The notes beneath the pieces are model-generated. The model searched no databases, had not been told where the DNA came from, and saw only the letters and a list, made by a program, of their open reading frames with translations. From Bacillus luti (GTDB lineage Bacteria; Bacillota; Bacilli; Bacillales; Bacillaceae_G): DNA of 64,000 bases. The position numbers were made by a program, and so were the translations under genes. Below, piece by piece: positions 26,572 through 36,842 of the stretch (position 1 is its first letter; each line of letters starts with the position of its first letter). The stretch lies in assembly GCF_001884105.1 (NCBI RefSeq), contig NZ_MACI01000047.1, positions 1 through 64,000 of the forward strand, written 5' to 3'.

Positions 26572-28227
26572 TTATTTTTGTTCAACAGATGCCCATTTGT
26601 AAGTTAATTTACCACCATAGTTGATTGGGATAATATCTTTTACAGCACCTTTTACTACATACGCTGAACCTTTTTGGAAGATCGGAGCGATAACCGCATC
26701 CTCTTTAATTAGCATTTTCTCTACTTCTAAAAGGTTGTTCCAGCGAGCTTGTAAATCTTTTGTATCTGTTTTAGCTTTCAGAATTAACTCATCATATTTC
26801 GGATTAGCATATCCTGTTTTATTTTGAGAACCATTCGTAACAAACATATCTAAATATGAGATTGGATCTGGGAAATCTGGTCCCCAAATACCAAACGCAA
26901 TATCATATTGCTGAGAATCTTCTAATTTATTTTTTTGTGCGAATGGCTGCTGTTTCATTTTAATCGTTAAACCAGGTAAGTTCTTTTCCATCTCACCTTT
27001 TAAGAATTCACCAACTTTTTTAGCATCTTCATTATCAAAGTTTAAGAATTCTAGTTCAATTTTATCAGTGCCAAGCTCTTTCTTCGCTGTTTCCCAAAGC
27101 TTCTTCGCTTCTTTTGGATTTGTTTCAACTAACTTTCCATTTTCAGCTCGGAAATCTTTTTTATTCGGGCCTTCAGCGAAATCTTTTCCAACAAATCCGT
27201 AAGCTCCAATTGCACCGTTATTTAAAATAACTTTTGCAATGTTATCACGGTCAAATGACATTGAAATTGCTTTTCTTAAGTTTTTATTACTTAAGTACTG
27301 ATTACTTTGATTAAATCTTAAGTAAGCAACCCCTGCTTCTTTTCTTGTTTGGAACTCTGGACTCTGTCTAAATTTATCAACAAATTCCGACGTTAAAGCC
27401 GCACGATCAATCGCGTTTGTCTCATATAAATTTACATCAGTTGCTGTATTTTTTACAATATTAAAATTGATCTCTTCGATTTTAACCGTTTTATTATCCC
27501 AATACGAAGGGTTCTTCTTGAATTGGAAACTTTGTTCATGTTTCCAATCACTCATTACGAATGGCCCGTTATATAGTGTTGTATTTGCCTCTAAACCGAA
27601 CTTATCACCTTGTGCTTTTACAAAGTTTTCATTTAGTGGGTAAAACACTGGATAAACTGTTAAATCAATAAAGTAAGGAACAGGGTTGTCTAATTCCACT
27701 TCTAATGTATAATCATCAATCGCTTTTACACCTAATTGGTCAGCAGGTAATTCTTTTTTATGAATCTTCTCTGCATTTTTAATATCAAACATAATGTACG
27801 AATACGTCGCTTTTGTCTCTGGATTTACTGCTCTTTTCCATGAATACACAAAGTCTTTAGCTGTTACAGGTTCCCCATTCGACCATTTCGCATCTTTTCT
27901 TAACTTAAATATGTATTTCTTCCCATCATCTAGCTTTTCAACATCTTCAGCAACTCCAGGCATTCTCTTTTGATCTTTGCCCGTACGATACAAACCTTCC
28001 ATCGTATTATTTAAAGCTGTAGAAGATGAAGAATCAGATGCTAATGATGCATCCATTGACGGAATTTCAGATAACTCTGTTAAATTAAGAATCTGTTTTC
28101 CGTTACTACTACTAGTAGCGTTCTCTTTCCCTTTTGCTTTTGCGTCATCTTTTTGGTAGCTACACGCGCCAAGCAACATACTTGCAGTTAAAGTTGATGC
28201 AAGTAATAACGGTATCTTTTTCTTCAT
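26572..28227 (-). CDS. oppA: Oligopeptide-binding lipoprotein OppA
   Basis: A 551-residue solute-binding lipoprotein: KKKIPLLLASTLTASMLLGAC with lipobox LGAC, a low-complexity linker (KGKENATSSSNGKQ), then the family-5 fold (KWSNGEPVTAKDFVYSWKRAV, NTTLYNGPF, IWGPDFPDPISYLDMFV). It delivers peptides, possibly including PapR-type signalling peptides that this group imports through Opp, to OppBCDF encoded downstream. Ribosome site GGGGAGG. A TATAAT with TTCACA 16 bases upstream on the minus strand near 28.32-28.34 kb is a likely promoter. Confidence 0.94.
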   Translation of the reverse strand: MKKKIPLLLASTLTASMLLGACSYQKDDAKAKGKENATSSSNGKQILNLTELSEIPSMDASLASDSSSSTALNNTMEGLYRTGKDQKRMPGVAEDVEKLDDGKKYIFKLRKDAKWSNGEPVTAKDFVYSWKRAVNPETKATYSYIMFDIKNAEKIHKKELPADQLGVKAIDDYTLEVELDNPVPYFIDLTVYPVFYPLNENFVKAQGDKFGLEANTTLYNGPFVMSDWKHEQSFQFKKNPSYWDNKTVKIEEINFNIVKNTATDVNLYETNAIDRAALTSEFVDKFRQSPEFQTRKEAGVAYLRFNQSNQYLSNKNLRKAISMSFDRDNIAKVILNNGAIGAYGFVGKDFAEGPNKKDFRAENGKLVETNPKEAKKLWETAKKELGTDKIELEFLNFDNEDAKKVGEFLKGEMEKNLPGLTIKMKQQPFAQKNKLEDSQQYDIAFGIWGPDFPDPISYLDMFVTNGSQNKTGYANPKYDELILKAKTDTKDLQARWNNLLEVEKMLIKEDAVIAPIFQKGSAYVVKGAVKDIIPINYGGKLTYKWASVEQK

Positions 28228-28463
28228 GTTGTGTTGCCTCCCCTAATTGCACTTCCTGTACCCTCACTTGTTAAAAAGTAGAATTGAAAGAATAATCTCC
28301 AAGTTTCTACAATTTTCATTATACATATAATACGACGATTGTGAATATAGTTTTTTGTTTTTTTGTTAAAATTTTTAATAAAATGTTTATATTTTTATTT
28401 TTCTGTAAAGGTATACGTTAACATTGCTACCATCATCTTGAAATCAGACCTTTAATTGCGTAT

Positions 28464-28478
28464 AATTTTCAAAAAATT
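28464..28478. promoter_or_regulatory. CodY-like box between oppA and the DUF3899 gene
   Basis: AATTTTCAAAAAATT matches 14 of 15 positions of the CodY motif AATTTTCWGAAAATT. CodY represses peptide uptake genes in rich medium in Gram-positive bacteria. It lies about 240 bases upstream of oppA and 70 upstream of the divergent gene. AT-rich DNA makes chance matches likelier. Confidence 0.5.
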
Positions 28479-28546
28479 AATTCTAGTACTTATTATAGCT
28501 TTTATAGTATAATAATTCTAGTAATATTTTGACGGAGGGGAATATT

Positions 28547-28927
28547 TTGAATAAAGTTTTTTTTCATACTTGTATACTAATTTTTATAGCGATAATTGCT
28601 TCTAGTATTGGCGCATTCCTCATTTCATCTCAATTTTTGTTGAACTTTGTCAATATCTCGTTTTATATCGCACTATTTTTTATTCTGGTTGGTGGTTTTT
28701 TATACATATTTCAAAATGGATTTTTTAATGTAACTCTTTACGCCTTCCAAAAAGTATTTGGTACGAACAAAAAAATAGACTCTTTAATTGAGGAAGCAGA
28801 GGAACCTGTTAATAAGAAAGAACGTATTTATAAAACATATTCATTCAAATGGACGTATCCTATATGTATCACAGGTATCGTACTTGGGGTGTTCTCGACT
28901 CTCATTAGCTTTACTATTTTGATGTAG
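28547..28927 (+). CDS. DUF3899-type membrane protein
   Basis: 126 residues with three hydrophobic helices: about 5-27 (FFHTCILIFIAIIASSIGAF), 35-60 and 103-124. An acidic-basic cytosolic loop (TNKKIDSLIEEAEEPVNKKER) lies between the second and third. The arrangement matches the uncharacterised DUF3899 family. TTG 28547 is preferred because GGAGGGG precedes it by six bases; the frame reaches back to a TTG at 28529. No function is known. Confidence 0.7.
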   Translation: MNKVFFHTCILIFIAIIASSIGAFLISSQFLLNFVNISFYIALFFILVGGFLYIFQNGFFNVTLYAFQKVFGTNKKIDSLIEEAEEPVNKKERIYKTYSFKWTYPICITGIVLGVFSTLISFTILM

Positions 28928-29039
28928 TTTGCAAACACTATCCCATATGATATAATTATCAGCAAAACATTTTGTTATAAAACTTTAGTTCTTTCATATT
29001 AAAAGAGCTCAAGTAACAATAAATAAATTTATATGTATG

Positions 29040-29277
29040 CGATGATAAAGAAGAGTACATATTGAGGCAATTTCAGAGAGCTTGTGGTTGGTGTGAACAA
29101 GTAATTGTACAATGTGGAATGGGCTTTTGAGCACCAAACCGAACCGAAAGTAGTAGGCTTTGGCGTTATATCCAAACGTTATTATGGATTAAAGAGATTT
29201 CACAGTAGTGAAATAATTAGGGTGGTACCGCGGTCCATTCGTCCCTATCATTTTTGGGATGAATGGGCTTTTTTGTT
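29040..29277 (+). ncRNA. T-box riboswitch, tryptophan-specific
   Basis: An AGAGAGC-type stem I segment at about 29074, a TGG specifier codon at 29115-29117 inside GTACAATGTGGAATGGGC, and the T-box sequence AGGGTGGTACCGCGG (29219-29233) are in order. A CCATTCGTCCC/GGGATGAATGG terminator with a T run (about 29234-29276) follows. Uncharged tRNA-Trp should pair with the specifier and T-box and prevent termination, turning on trpS. A promoter TTGCAA-16-TATAAT at 28929-28956 precedes the leader. Confidence 0.93.
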
Positions 29278-29311
29278 TGCCTTCTCTTCCCAATCACGCA
29301 TTCAATTTTAG

Positions 29312-30313
<1,002 letters not shown>

Positions 30314-30320
30314 CATATAA

Positions 30321-30430
30321 AGCGGAAGCGGCTCGCTTAGAATGTGCGGGGGATGGAGCTCCTGACGTAGAGGCGTTTTTTGCCTCGCAGGAAGGCGCGA
30401 AGCCACCGAACATTCTTGCCGCTGGAGCTA
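30321..30430 (+). repeat. Hairpin-forming repeat, copy A of a tandem pair
   Basis: About 110 bases, GC-richer than the surroundings, starting AGCGGAAGCGGCTC and ending CCGCTGGAGCTAG. The ends are complementary, and AGAATGT pairs with ACATTCT and CCTGACGTAGAGGC with GCCTCGCAGG inside, giving a long imperfect hairpin. The same start and end recur in the next copy, with a different interior. Resembles the short interspersed repeats of the B. cereus group; the family name is not assigned. Confidence 0.7.
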
Positions 30431-30442
30431 GATTTTATATAA

Positions 30443-30552
30443 AGCGGAAGCGACTGTTTAGCCCTGACGACTAAGGTTCTTTCGCATAGAAGACGCTTTT
30501 TGTCTTCTTATGCGGAAGGTTCTTAGACACGAAGAGCTTGCTGCCGGAGCTA
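30443..30552 (+). repeat. Hairpin-forming repeat, copy B of a tandem pair
   Basis: Starts AGCGGAAGCGACTG and ends CTGCCGGAGCTAG like copy A. The interior stem is CGCATAGAAGAC/GTCTTCTTATGCG around a GCTTTTT loop. Spacing from copy A is 12 bases. Interior divergence with conserved ends and foldback suggests selection on structure or on mobility signals. Confidence 0.7.
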
Positions 30553-30565
30553 GATTTCTACAAAT

Positions 30566-30596
30566 TAAAAAAACCGCCAATTGGCGGTTTTTTTAA
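30566..30596. terminator. Bidirectional terminator between trpS/repeats and yjbA
   Basis: Perfect palindrome AAAAAACCGCCAATTGGCGG with T run on both strands. Confidence 0.9.
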
Positions 30597-31339
30597 TTTA
30601 CCTTCTGCTCATTTTCCATTTCCCATAACTTTTCAAAAAATGGCTGTCCTTTTACAAGGCGCTCGCATAATTGTTCATGCTTCTCAGACCAGCCTGATTT
30701 CGCTTCATCATATAATCTAGCCCAAATATCTTCAAATTCCATATGTTGAACTGTTCCATATTCTGATGGATCCCACTCTGTGTACCAATAGCGAATTTCA
30801 GCTGTATTTTTCGTTGTATGTAATTGATCTAACGCCATAAATAATAATTGTTTTAACTGTCTTTCTTTACGAGTCAAACCATTCATAATAAAAGGAGATG
30901 GCGATAAAATATGATGCTCTTTTTCTGTTTCTTCTACTTGGAACTCATACTTTTCTGCTTGTACGTTTTCTACCATCTCATATACCATCTGCTCTTGGCG
31001 AGGTATAAGTCTGCTTTTTCGAATTGGCACATTGTAGCCAATTGAATCAATCGCAATAATTCCTTTTCCATCTGTAACTACAAAACAATATTCCTGTTGC
31101 AAACGTTCGTGATTTTTACGAATATAAGCCTTATGATGTACGTCTTCCAATAACTTTTGTGGAAGCTCTAACAATTCGTTCTCGATGTAATGATATAATG
31201 TGGAATCTACTTTTAATAATGGCACTTGATCTAATAGTTCAATCGTATCATCTTTCCGCCATTCGTAAAAATGACAAACGTTATACCCATTTTCTTCACC
31301 TTCAAACCAATTTACCCATACATCATGTAGATATAACAT
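30593..31339 (-). CDS. UPF0736 family protein (YjbA-like)
   Basis: A 248-residue soluble protein with no signal or transmembrane segment. Length, the start [20 protein letters not shown] and position near trpS identify the uncharacterised UPF0736/YjbA family, restricted to Bacillaceae as far as I know. Tryptophan- and glutamate-rich. AGGGGTAGAGA precedes the ATG. Function unknown. Confidence 0.83.
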   Translation of the reverse strand: MLYLHDVWVNWFEGEENGYNVCHFYEWRKDDTIELLDQVPLLKVDSTLYHYIENELLELPQKLLEDVHHKAYIRKNHERLQQEYCFVVTDGKGIIAIDSIGYNVPIRKSRLIPRQEQMVYEMVENVQAEKYEFQVEETEKEHHILSPSPFIMNGLTRKERQLKQLLFMALDQLHTTKNTAEIRYWYTEWDPSEYGTVQHMEFEDIWARLYDEAKSGWSEKHEQLCERLVKGQPFFEKLWEMENEQKVN

Positions 31340-31451
31340 TCTCTACCCCTCACTTCACTACTGTTTGTACCAATCATTATGTTCATTTTTGCTTAACTTT
31401 ATTCCACTTAAGGAAATATATTCTAGTTATTATTTTTTCTTCTATAATATT

Positions 31452-31484
31452 AAAAAAAAACAGGAGATATAGCCCCTGTTTTTT
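31452..31484 (-). terminator. Terminator of the yjaZ-like gene
   Basis: AAAACAGG/CCTGTTTT hairpin with a T run on the minus strand, overlapping the stop codon region of the upstream gene. Confidence 0.8.
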
Positions 31485-32271
31485 ATGGAACATGAAACGT
31501 ATTTGCTTTACCCAATATTTCTTTCGCATCTATAGATAATAAAGATAGTGTATCTTCTTCCAATGCTACACAATCTTTTACAATATGAAAGCCAAGCGCA
31601 TAACCAAGCATTTTCGGATAAGAATGAAGACCATTTAATAAGATATCATGCTCCCTTGTTCCTCGTTTTATCGTTATTCTTTCGTGTACAACGTTCCTCC
31701 AATAATAAAGTGCTTCTTCTTTTGAAAGGTACGTCGTCCACGGTGCATTATTTTTTTCTGTATACCTTTCCGTTACTGCCTGCTCAGCTAACCCTTCCAT
31801 AATCATCGTATCAAGTAATGTATACTCTGTTTCTTTCTTTTCAATTTGATGTAACCTGCATATATGGTGATATTCATGTGCCAATAACGCTTTTAACTCT
31901 TCTAAAGAATTCCGCCCACATACGAACAAGAAAATAACGTGGCGCATAGAAAGCCCCGCTTTCCCGTTATATTCTTCTTGTACAGTTCGGTTATAGGAAT
32001 CTGATAATAAAATAAAGATAGGGATATCTGGACCGTTTAACCATTTTTTTAATTTATCATACTCCATACTTAACTCTTTCCAGATTTCCTTTTTCTCTAA
32101 CTCTTTAATTTCTCGTTCTCCTCGCATGACCGGGCGATACATACCTTTGGAAATTAAAAAGCGATACAATCTTTCTTTCGGTAACGGGATATACTTCGTA
32201 AATTTTTCACATAGTTTTTCTGGTCGTCCGTAATATAGATGTAGCCACTCAGCTGTTTCAACAACCCCCAT
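31483..32271 (-). CDS. DUF2268 putative zinc metalloprotease (YjaZ-like)
   Basis: A 262-residue protein with the HEYHH zinc motif (LLAHEYHHICRLHQIEKKE, about 139-157) and a downstream Glu in MIMEGLAEQAV that could be the third ligand. This arrangement is that of the DUF2268/YjaZ family of predicted zinc peptidases, whose substrates are not known. No signal peptide is visible, so it should act in the cytosol. GGGATAAAG precedes the ATG. B. subtilis yjaZ lies near the fabH-fabF genes too. Confidence 0.82.
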   Translation of the reverse strand: MGVVETAEWLHLYYGRPEKLCEKFTKYIPLPKERLYRFLISKGMYRPVMRGEREIKELEKKEIWKELSMEYDKLKKWLNGPDIPIFILLSDSYNRTVQEEYNGKAGLSMRHVIFLFVCGRNSLEELKALLAHEYHHICRLHQIEKKETEYTLLDTMIMEGLAEQAVTERYTEKNNAPWTTYLSKEEALYYWRNVVHERITIKRGTREHDILLNGLHSYPKMLGYALGFHIVKDCVALEEDTLSLLSIDAKEILGKANTFHVP

Positions 32272-32324
32272 CTTTATCCCTCCTTTTTCTTATGTATATG
32301 CAAAAAGGGAAAAAGACGTAAAAA

Positions 32325-32372
32325 TAAATAAGGTGTTTTTTCGTAGTTTGTTACGAAAAAACACCTTATTTC
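32325..32372 (-). terminator. Terminator of the fabHF unit
   Basis: Long stem AAATAAGGTGTTTTTTCGTA/TACGAAAAAACACC-type, one of the strongest in the window. Confidence 0.9.
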
Positions 32373-32377
32373 ATCTA

Positions 32378-33616
32378 TTATTTATACGATTTAAATACTA
32401 ATACTGCATTATGACCGCCGAATCCTAATGAGTTACTTAATACTGCGTTTACTTCTTGATGTCTCGCATTATTCGGTACGTAATCTAAGTCACATTCTGG
32501 ATCTGGTGTTTCATAGTTAATCGTTGGAGGAATTACTCCGTCTGTAATTGATTTAATAGAGAAGATCGCTTCAACAGCACCAGCTGCTCCTAATAAGTGA
32601 CCTGTCATTGATTTCGTTGAGCTGATTGCTACTTTATACGCGTGCTCACCGAACGTTTCTTTAATTGCCATCGTTTCATACTTTTCATTCGCATCTGTAC
32701 TTGTACCGTGCGCATTAATGTAGTCAATATCTTCTGGCTGTAGACCTGCATCTGCCAAAGCTTGACGCATCGCACGTACTCCGCCTTCACCGCCAGGGGC
32801 AGGCATTGTAATATGGAATGCATCACCAGTTGCACCGTAGCCAGCGATTTCCGCGTAAATGCGAGCGCCTCGAGCTAATGCGTGCTCTAATTCTTCAAGA
32901 ATTAAAATACCTGAACCTTCACCCATTACGAAACCACTACGGTTTTTATCGAATGGACGGCAAGCTGTTGCTGGATCTTCATTAAATGTTAAAGCTTTCG
33001 CTGAACTGAATCCTGCGAATGCCATACTTGTTAACGGCGCCTCTGCTCCGCCTGTAATCATTGCGTCAGCATCACCGCGCTGAATCGCTTTAAATGCATC
33101 ACCAATTGAGTTTGCGCCAGATGCACAAGCTGTTACAGAACAAGTATTGATTCCCTTCGCCCCTGTTGCGATCGATACTTGACCTGCTGCCATATCTGGA
33201 ATCATCATCGGTACGAAGAATGGGCTCACGCGGCGCGGGCCTTTCTCAGTAAAAATCTTAAATTGTTCTTCGTATGTTTCCATACCGCCAATACCAGAAC
33301 CAATCCATACACCAATTCGAGGTCCGTTTTCTTCTGTAATCTCAAGCTTTGCATCTGCAACTGCCATTTTCGCTGCTGCTACTGCATATTGTGTAAAGCG
33401 ATCCATACGGCGCGCTTCTTTTTTATCAATATATTTCTCGACTTCAAAGTCGTTAATTTCTGCTGCTACTTTTGCTGGAAATAGTTCCGGATCAATTCTT
33501 GTAAGTCGTCCGATTCCAGATACACCCTTTTTAATGTTTTCCCATGCTGTTTCAACATCTGTACCGACCGGTGTAACAGCTCCTAGTCCTGTAATTACGA
33601 CCCTCTTTTTTTCCAT
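32378..33616 (-). CDS. fabF: 3-oxoacyl-ACP synthase II (KAS II)
   Basis: A 412-residue elongating condensing enzyme of type II fatty acid synthesis. Catalytic triad: Cys in [13 protein letters not shown] (about 163-164), His in [12 protein letters not shown] (about 303) and His in [15 protein letters not shown] (about 340). The N-terminus [16 protein letters not shown] is typical. It lies 31 bases after fabH in the same operon. AAAGGAGTG precedes the ATG. Confidence 0.96.
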   Translation of the reverse strand: MEKKRVVITGLGAVTPVGTDVETAWENIKKGVSGIGRLTRIDPELFPAKVAAEINDFEVEKYIDKKEARRMDRFTQYAVAAAKMAVADAKLEITEENGPRIGVWIGSGIGGMETYEEQFKIFTEKGPRRVSPFFVPMMIPDMAAGQVSIATGAKGINTCSVTACASGANSIGDAFKAIQRGDADAMITGGAEAPLTSMAFAGFSSAKALTFNEDPATACRPFDKNRSGFVMGEGSGILILEELEHALARGARIYAEIAGYGATGDAFHITMPAPGGEGGVRAMRQALADAGLQPEDIDYINAHGTSTDANEKYETMAIKETFGEHAYKVAISSTKSMTGHLLGAAGAVEAIFSIKSITDGVIPPTINYETPDPECDLDYVPNNARHQEVNAVLSNSLGFGGHNAVLVFKSYK

Positions 33617-33647
33617 ACAAAATACACTCCTTTTTTTCTCTCAGTCC

Positions 33648-34580
33648 TTATTTACCCCAACGAAGAGCGACTGCTCCCCATGTTAATCCGCCGCCAAAAC
33701 CAACAAGTATAATTAAATCACCGTCTTGAATACGTCCGTTTTGCAATTCCTCTACCATTGCAATCGGAATTGAAGAAGCTGATGTATTACCGAACTTCTC
33801 AATTGTCATACTCATTTTTTCTTGTGGTAAATTTAATCTCTCTCTTGCAGATTCCATAATACGAATGTTCGCTTGATGCGGTACTAAGAAATCCACATCT
33901 TCTTTCGTAAGACCAGCTTTATCTAAAACGCGAAGACAAGAATCACCAAGTTGACGAACGGCAAATTTAAAGACTTCTCTGCCATTCATCATAACATACT
34001 CATCTTGATAAAGATGCTTACCGCCACTTCCGTCTGCTCCTAATTCGAAAGATAGAACGCCTCTTCCTTCTGAAACAGCTCCCATTACGATAGCACCGGC
34101 TCCATCTCCAAATAGTACTGCTGTATTTCGATCATTCCAGTCTACAATTTTAGATAGCTTATCACTACCAACTACTAATACATTTTTATAAGTTCCCGTT
34201 TGAATAAATTGCTGCGCTGTAATCATTCCGTACATAAAACCAGCACATGCTGCACTTAAATCCATTGCAGCTGCATGTTTTGCTCCAATTGCTTCTTGAA
34301 TCACACAAGCCACTGCTGGAAAAGCACGATCTGGCGTTACTGTCGCTACTAAAATAAGATCGATATCCTCTCCACTAACCCCAGCGTCTTCAAGTGCTTT
34401 CTTAGAAGCCTCTACCGCCATATATGAAGTATCTATTGTATCATCGGCAATGCGTCTTTCTGCAATTCCCGTTCTCGTACGAATCCATTCATCGGATGTT
34501 TCCATTATTTTCTCTAAATCGTGATTTGTGACTACTTTTTCTGGCACATATCTTCCGATCCCTAAAATGCCCACGTTCAC
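33648..34580 (-). CDS. fabH: 3-oxoacyl-ACP synthase III (KAS III)
   Basis: A 310-residue initiating condensing enzyme that joins a branched-chain or acetyl-CoA primer to malonyl-ACP. Catalytic residues are Cys in [12 protein letters not shown] (about 112), His in [11 protein letters not shown] (about 237) and Asn in [12 protein letters not shown] (about 267). Start is GTG at 34580, seven bases after GGAGGG. Heads the fabH-fabF operon controlled from a promoter with a FapR site. Confidence 0.96.
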   Translation of the reverse strand: MNVGILGIGRYVPEKVVTNHDLEKIMETSDEWIRTRTGIAERRIADDTIDTSYMAVEASKKALEDAGVSGEDIDLILVATVTPDRAFPAVACVIQEAIGAKHAAAMDLSAACAGFMYGMITAQQFIQTGTYKNVLVVGSDKLSKIVDWNDRNTAVLFGDGAGAIVMGAVSEGRGVLSFELGADGSGGKHLYQDEYVMMNGREVFKFAVRQLGDSCLRVLDKAGLTKEDVDFLVPHQANIRIMESARERLNLPQEKMSMTIEKFGNTSASSIPIAMVEELQNGRIQDGDLIILVGFGGGLTWGAVALRWGK

Positions 34581-34608
34581 ATCGCAGCCCTCCGTTTTAT
34601 ATCAATTA

Positions 34609-34653
34609 TTATGACTTGGTACTAATTTTAAAACATAAATGTATTTTTGTCTA
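34609..34653 (-). promoter_or_regulatory. fabHF promoter with FapR operator
   Basis: On the minus strand TAGACA (34648-34653), a 17-base spacer and TAAAAT (34625-34630) form a sigma-A promoter. Overlapping the start point is TTAGTACCAAGTCATAA (34609-34625), whose left arm is identical to the FapR consensus TTAGTACCTGATACTAA and whose right arm has two changes. FapR with malonyl-CoA controls fab genes in Bacilli. Confidence 0.78.
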
Positions 34654-34751
34654 GAATATATTTCAGCCAAAACATAAAGGTAGCGTATTATTCTCTTTAT
34701 TCTTCAGTAAAAGAAACAGAAACATACCTCTCCCTATTTCGCTTAAAATAT

Positions 34752-34785
34752 AAAAAACCCGAACCGCTTCTACTCACGGTCCGAG
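34752..34785 (-). terminator. Terminator of comZ
   Basis: On the minus strand CGGACCGTG...CGGTTCG with wobble pairs is followed by GGGTTTTTT. Confidence 0.75.
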
Positions 34786-34818
34786 CCTCTCTCCCATCCA
34801 AAAGAAGGATTTTATTCT

Positions 34819-34995
34819 TTATTCTTTATCCGCTTTTCCAAGCTCATATGCTTCGTTCATTACTTTCATCAATAACTCTAACACTGGTTGTGCTTTCTCC
34901 ATATCAAGCGCAATTCCATTAGAATCTAAAATTGCCTTTGCTTCTGGTAAATGCTTCATTGCGATTTGTAAAAATTGCATGCTTTTTTCGTTCAT
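34819..34995 (-). CDS. comZ: ComG operon repressor ComZ
   Basis: A 58-residue protein reading MNEKSMQFLQIAMKHLPEAK, with DMEKAQPVLELLMKVMNEAY and a GKADKE end. It closely resembles B. subtilis ComZ (63 residues), a helical protein that lowers comG expression. In B. subtilis comZ sits next to med and upstream of fabH, the same place as here. GGAGAGGAAGAATAGA upstream of the ATG serves as ribosome site. Confidence 0.85.
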   Translation of the reverse strand: MNEKSMQFLQIAMKHLPEAKAILDSNGIALDMEKAQPVLELLMKVMNEAYELGKADKE

Positions 34996-35049
34996 ATTCT
35001 ATTCTTCCTCTCCAATAAAACTTTCACATACAATAGTGTAACATGCGCG

Positions 35050-35895
35050 CTACCCTTCGTATAACTCTTTATATTTTTTCATGTGGGCCAATTGCTTATT
35101 TAAACCGTATTCTAACGGGGTATTTCTTTTAATTGAAATATCCTCGGCCGCTTCATCTCTTTCTCCCTTACTATTTTTATTCACTTTATCATCTGCACGT
35201 AAAAGGCTCATACCTTTTTCCCATAACGACTTTTTTCCACTAAGTAAATTGTATATACCAACATGCTCCCCGTTTGCTCCATTTTCCCATAAGTATTCAC
35301 ATACATCTTCAACGTAAAGTAGATCGCTCCCTTTTTCCTCACTCGTACAATGGCACTCTTTCTCATCCAGCTCCGATAAAATGAGCTGATGATACATCAT
35401 AAAAGATGGTTGCCACGGTCCATATAATGTAGGAACTCGAAATACACTATATTGTAAATTTCCTTTTTTCAATCCTTCTTCCACTTTCGAAAATAGACGT
35501 TTATTTTCGGATTCCTCTTGGCTTCCTACTTCAATAGAAGAAATTAAATTTAACTTTACTTTCTGCTCATCACACATTTTTATAATTCGCTTTAAATATT
35601 GTAATATGACCCTTTCATTCCGAAATCCGCTTTGCTGATTCGGTTCGTACAAGCAAAAGTATACGGTGTCGAAATTCTCTCCCTCTACTGATCTCCATCC
35701 ATCCTCATCTCTTATGGAATAGTACGTCAATAACGCATTTCGCCCAATTAACAATAACTTCTCTTCATTAATTTTTGTCATACTATCGAATTCATCAAAA
35801 TCAAGACCATACACTTCTACTTCTTCTGCGATCATTTTATTCACAAGGTGATAACCTACAAACGTAAGTGCACCTACAATAAGCACGCGTTCCAT
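35050..35895 (-). CDS. NAD-dependent epimerase/dehydratase-like protein, probably atypical
   Basis: 281 residues with a Rossmann N-terminus (RVLIVGALTFVGYHLVNKM, with GALTFVG in place of GATGFVG) and an extended-SDR layout (VFRVPTLYGPWQ, LLYVEDVCEYLW). The catalytic YxxxK is not seen: the expected place reads KRLFSKVEE, lacking Tyr, so it may bind nucleotide without normal redox chemistry. ATG 35895 starts directly at the first beta strand and is preferred over the upstream codon at 35934. Followed by comZ after about 55 bases; preceded by a hydrolase-like gene, so the three may be one operon. Confidence 0.72.
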   Translation of the reverse strand: MERVLIVGALTFVGYHLVNKMIAEEVEVYGLDFDEFDSMTKINEEKLLLIGRNALLTYYSIRDEDGWRSVEGENFDTVYFCLYEPNQQSGFRNERVILQYLKRIIKMCDEQKVKLNLISSIEVGSQEESENKRLFSKVEEGLKKGNLQYSVFRVPTLYGPWQPSFMMYHQLILSELDEKECHCTSEEKGSDLLYVEDVCEYLWENGANGEHVGIYNLLSGKKSLWEKGMSLLRADDKVNKNSKGERDEAAEDISIKRNTPLEYGLNKQLAHMKKYKELYEG

Positions 35896-35951
35896 ACCAC
35901 CAACCCTTTCCCCTTGAAACAAATAGCTCCTCATTTATGTATATGGGAGCT

Positions 35952-36686
35952 TCACAGTTCTTCTTCATATTTTTTAAAGAAATCAGTTGTTTGCCTAACC
36001 ATTTTATATTTCACATCTTGCAGATGGAATAAGACAGAAGTATCGCATTGATTAAATTGTCTCATTTTCTCATATTTACGTAACAATTGTTTTCTTCCTC
36101 TCTTCTCTTGTGTTGATACGAAAATTTTAACAGGTACACAAGACGGAAGAAGCGTAAATGATTTCTTATTTATTTTTGATTCTAATTCTTCTTCTTTGGA
36201 ATCATACGCCAAACTTAATTCTTTCACTAATCTTTTGTAAAAAAACTTATGCTCTTTCTCAAACCCCACATATTCTGGTAAATCTAGACACGGATTTAAC
36301 ATAACGACAGAGCGTATACACTCAGGATATTTATTCATCATCTCAAGGGCTACAAGCGCACCCATCCCATCGGCCATAATATGCATTTTCGCATTCAATG
36401 TCTCTTTTCTCAACACAACATCATACAAGCGTTTTGCGAGACGAACAGATTGATCGTTTCCCCAATGCCTTCCATATAAATTAGAGGAAAATACCGTGTA
36501 GCCTTCTTCAATAAGACCATGTAAAAAGTAAGATCTTCCCGCATGCTGTGTCCATAAACTTGTACCATTCTCAATAAAGTAGTTGTAATCACCAAGAAGC
36601 ATAACAGAAAATCCATTTGGCTTCTCCGGCAAATAAATGACACATGGTTCTTTTTCTAAGTAAAAAAAACGTTCCGTAATACTCAT
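35952..36686 (-). CDS. Alpha/beta-hydrolase-fold protein lacking the nucleophile
   Basis: A 244-residue protein with the alpha/beta-hydrolase pattern: a first strand (GFSVMLLGDYNYF), oxyanion-like region, then the nucleophile elbow KMHIMADGMGALVALEMM at about 110-127. A catalytic elbow would read G-x-S-x-G; here it is A-D-G-M-G, with Gly instead of Ser. The usual acid motif after PVKIFV is also absent (STQEKRG). It is therefore probably non-enzymatic, though structurally intact. GGGGGAAAA precedes the ATG. Same strand and close to the epimerase-like gene. Confidence 0.72.
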   Translation of the reverse strand: MSITERFFYLEKEPCVIYLPEKPNGFSVMLLGDYNYFIENGTSLWTQHAGRSYFLHGLIEEGYTVFSSNLYGRHWGNDQSVRLAKRLYDVVLRKETLNAKMHIMADGMGALVALEMMNKYPECIRSVVMLNPCLDLPEYVGFEKEHKFFYKRLVKELSLAYDSKEEELESKINKKSFTLLPSCVPVKIFVSTQEKRGRKQLLRKYEKMRQFNQCDTSVLFHLQDVKYKMVRQTTDFFKKYEEEL

Positions 36687-36842
36687 TTTTCCCCCGCCTT
36701 ATTTTCTAAACGTATAAAACCACTCTTTTATACTGTATGAACAGAATGCAAATTTGCGTTGAAAAATCTACAAATATTTTTCTATATTCTTTTTTCAATT
36801 GTGTTACAATAAGGACAGATTGAACGAATAGAGGTGTAAAAT

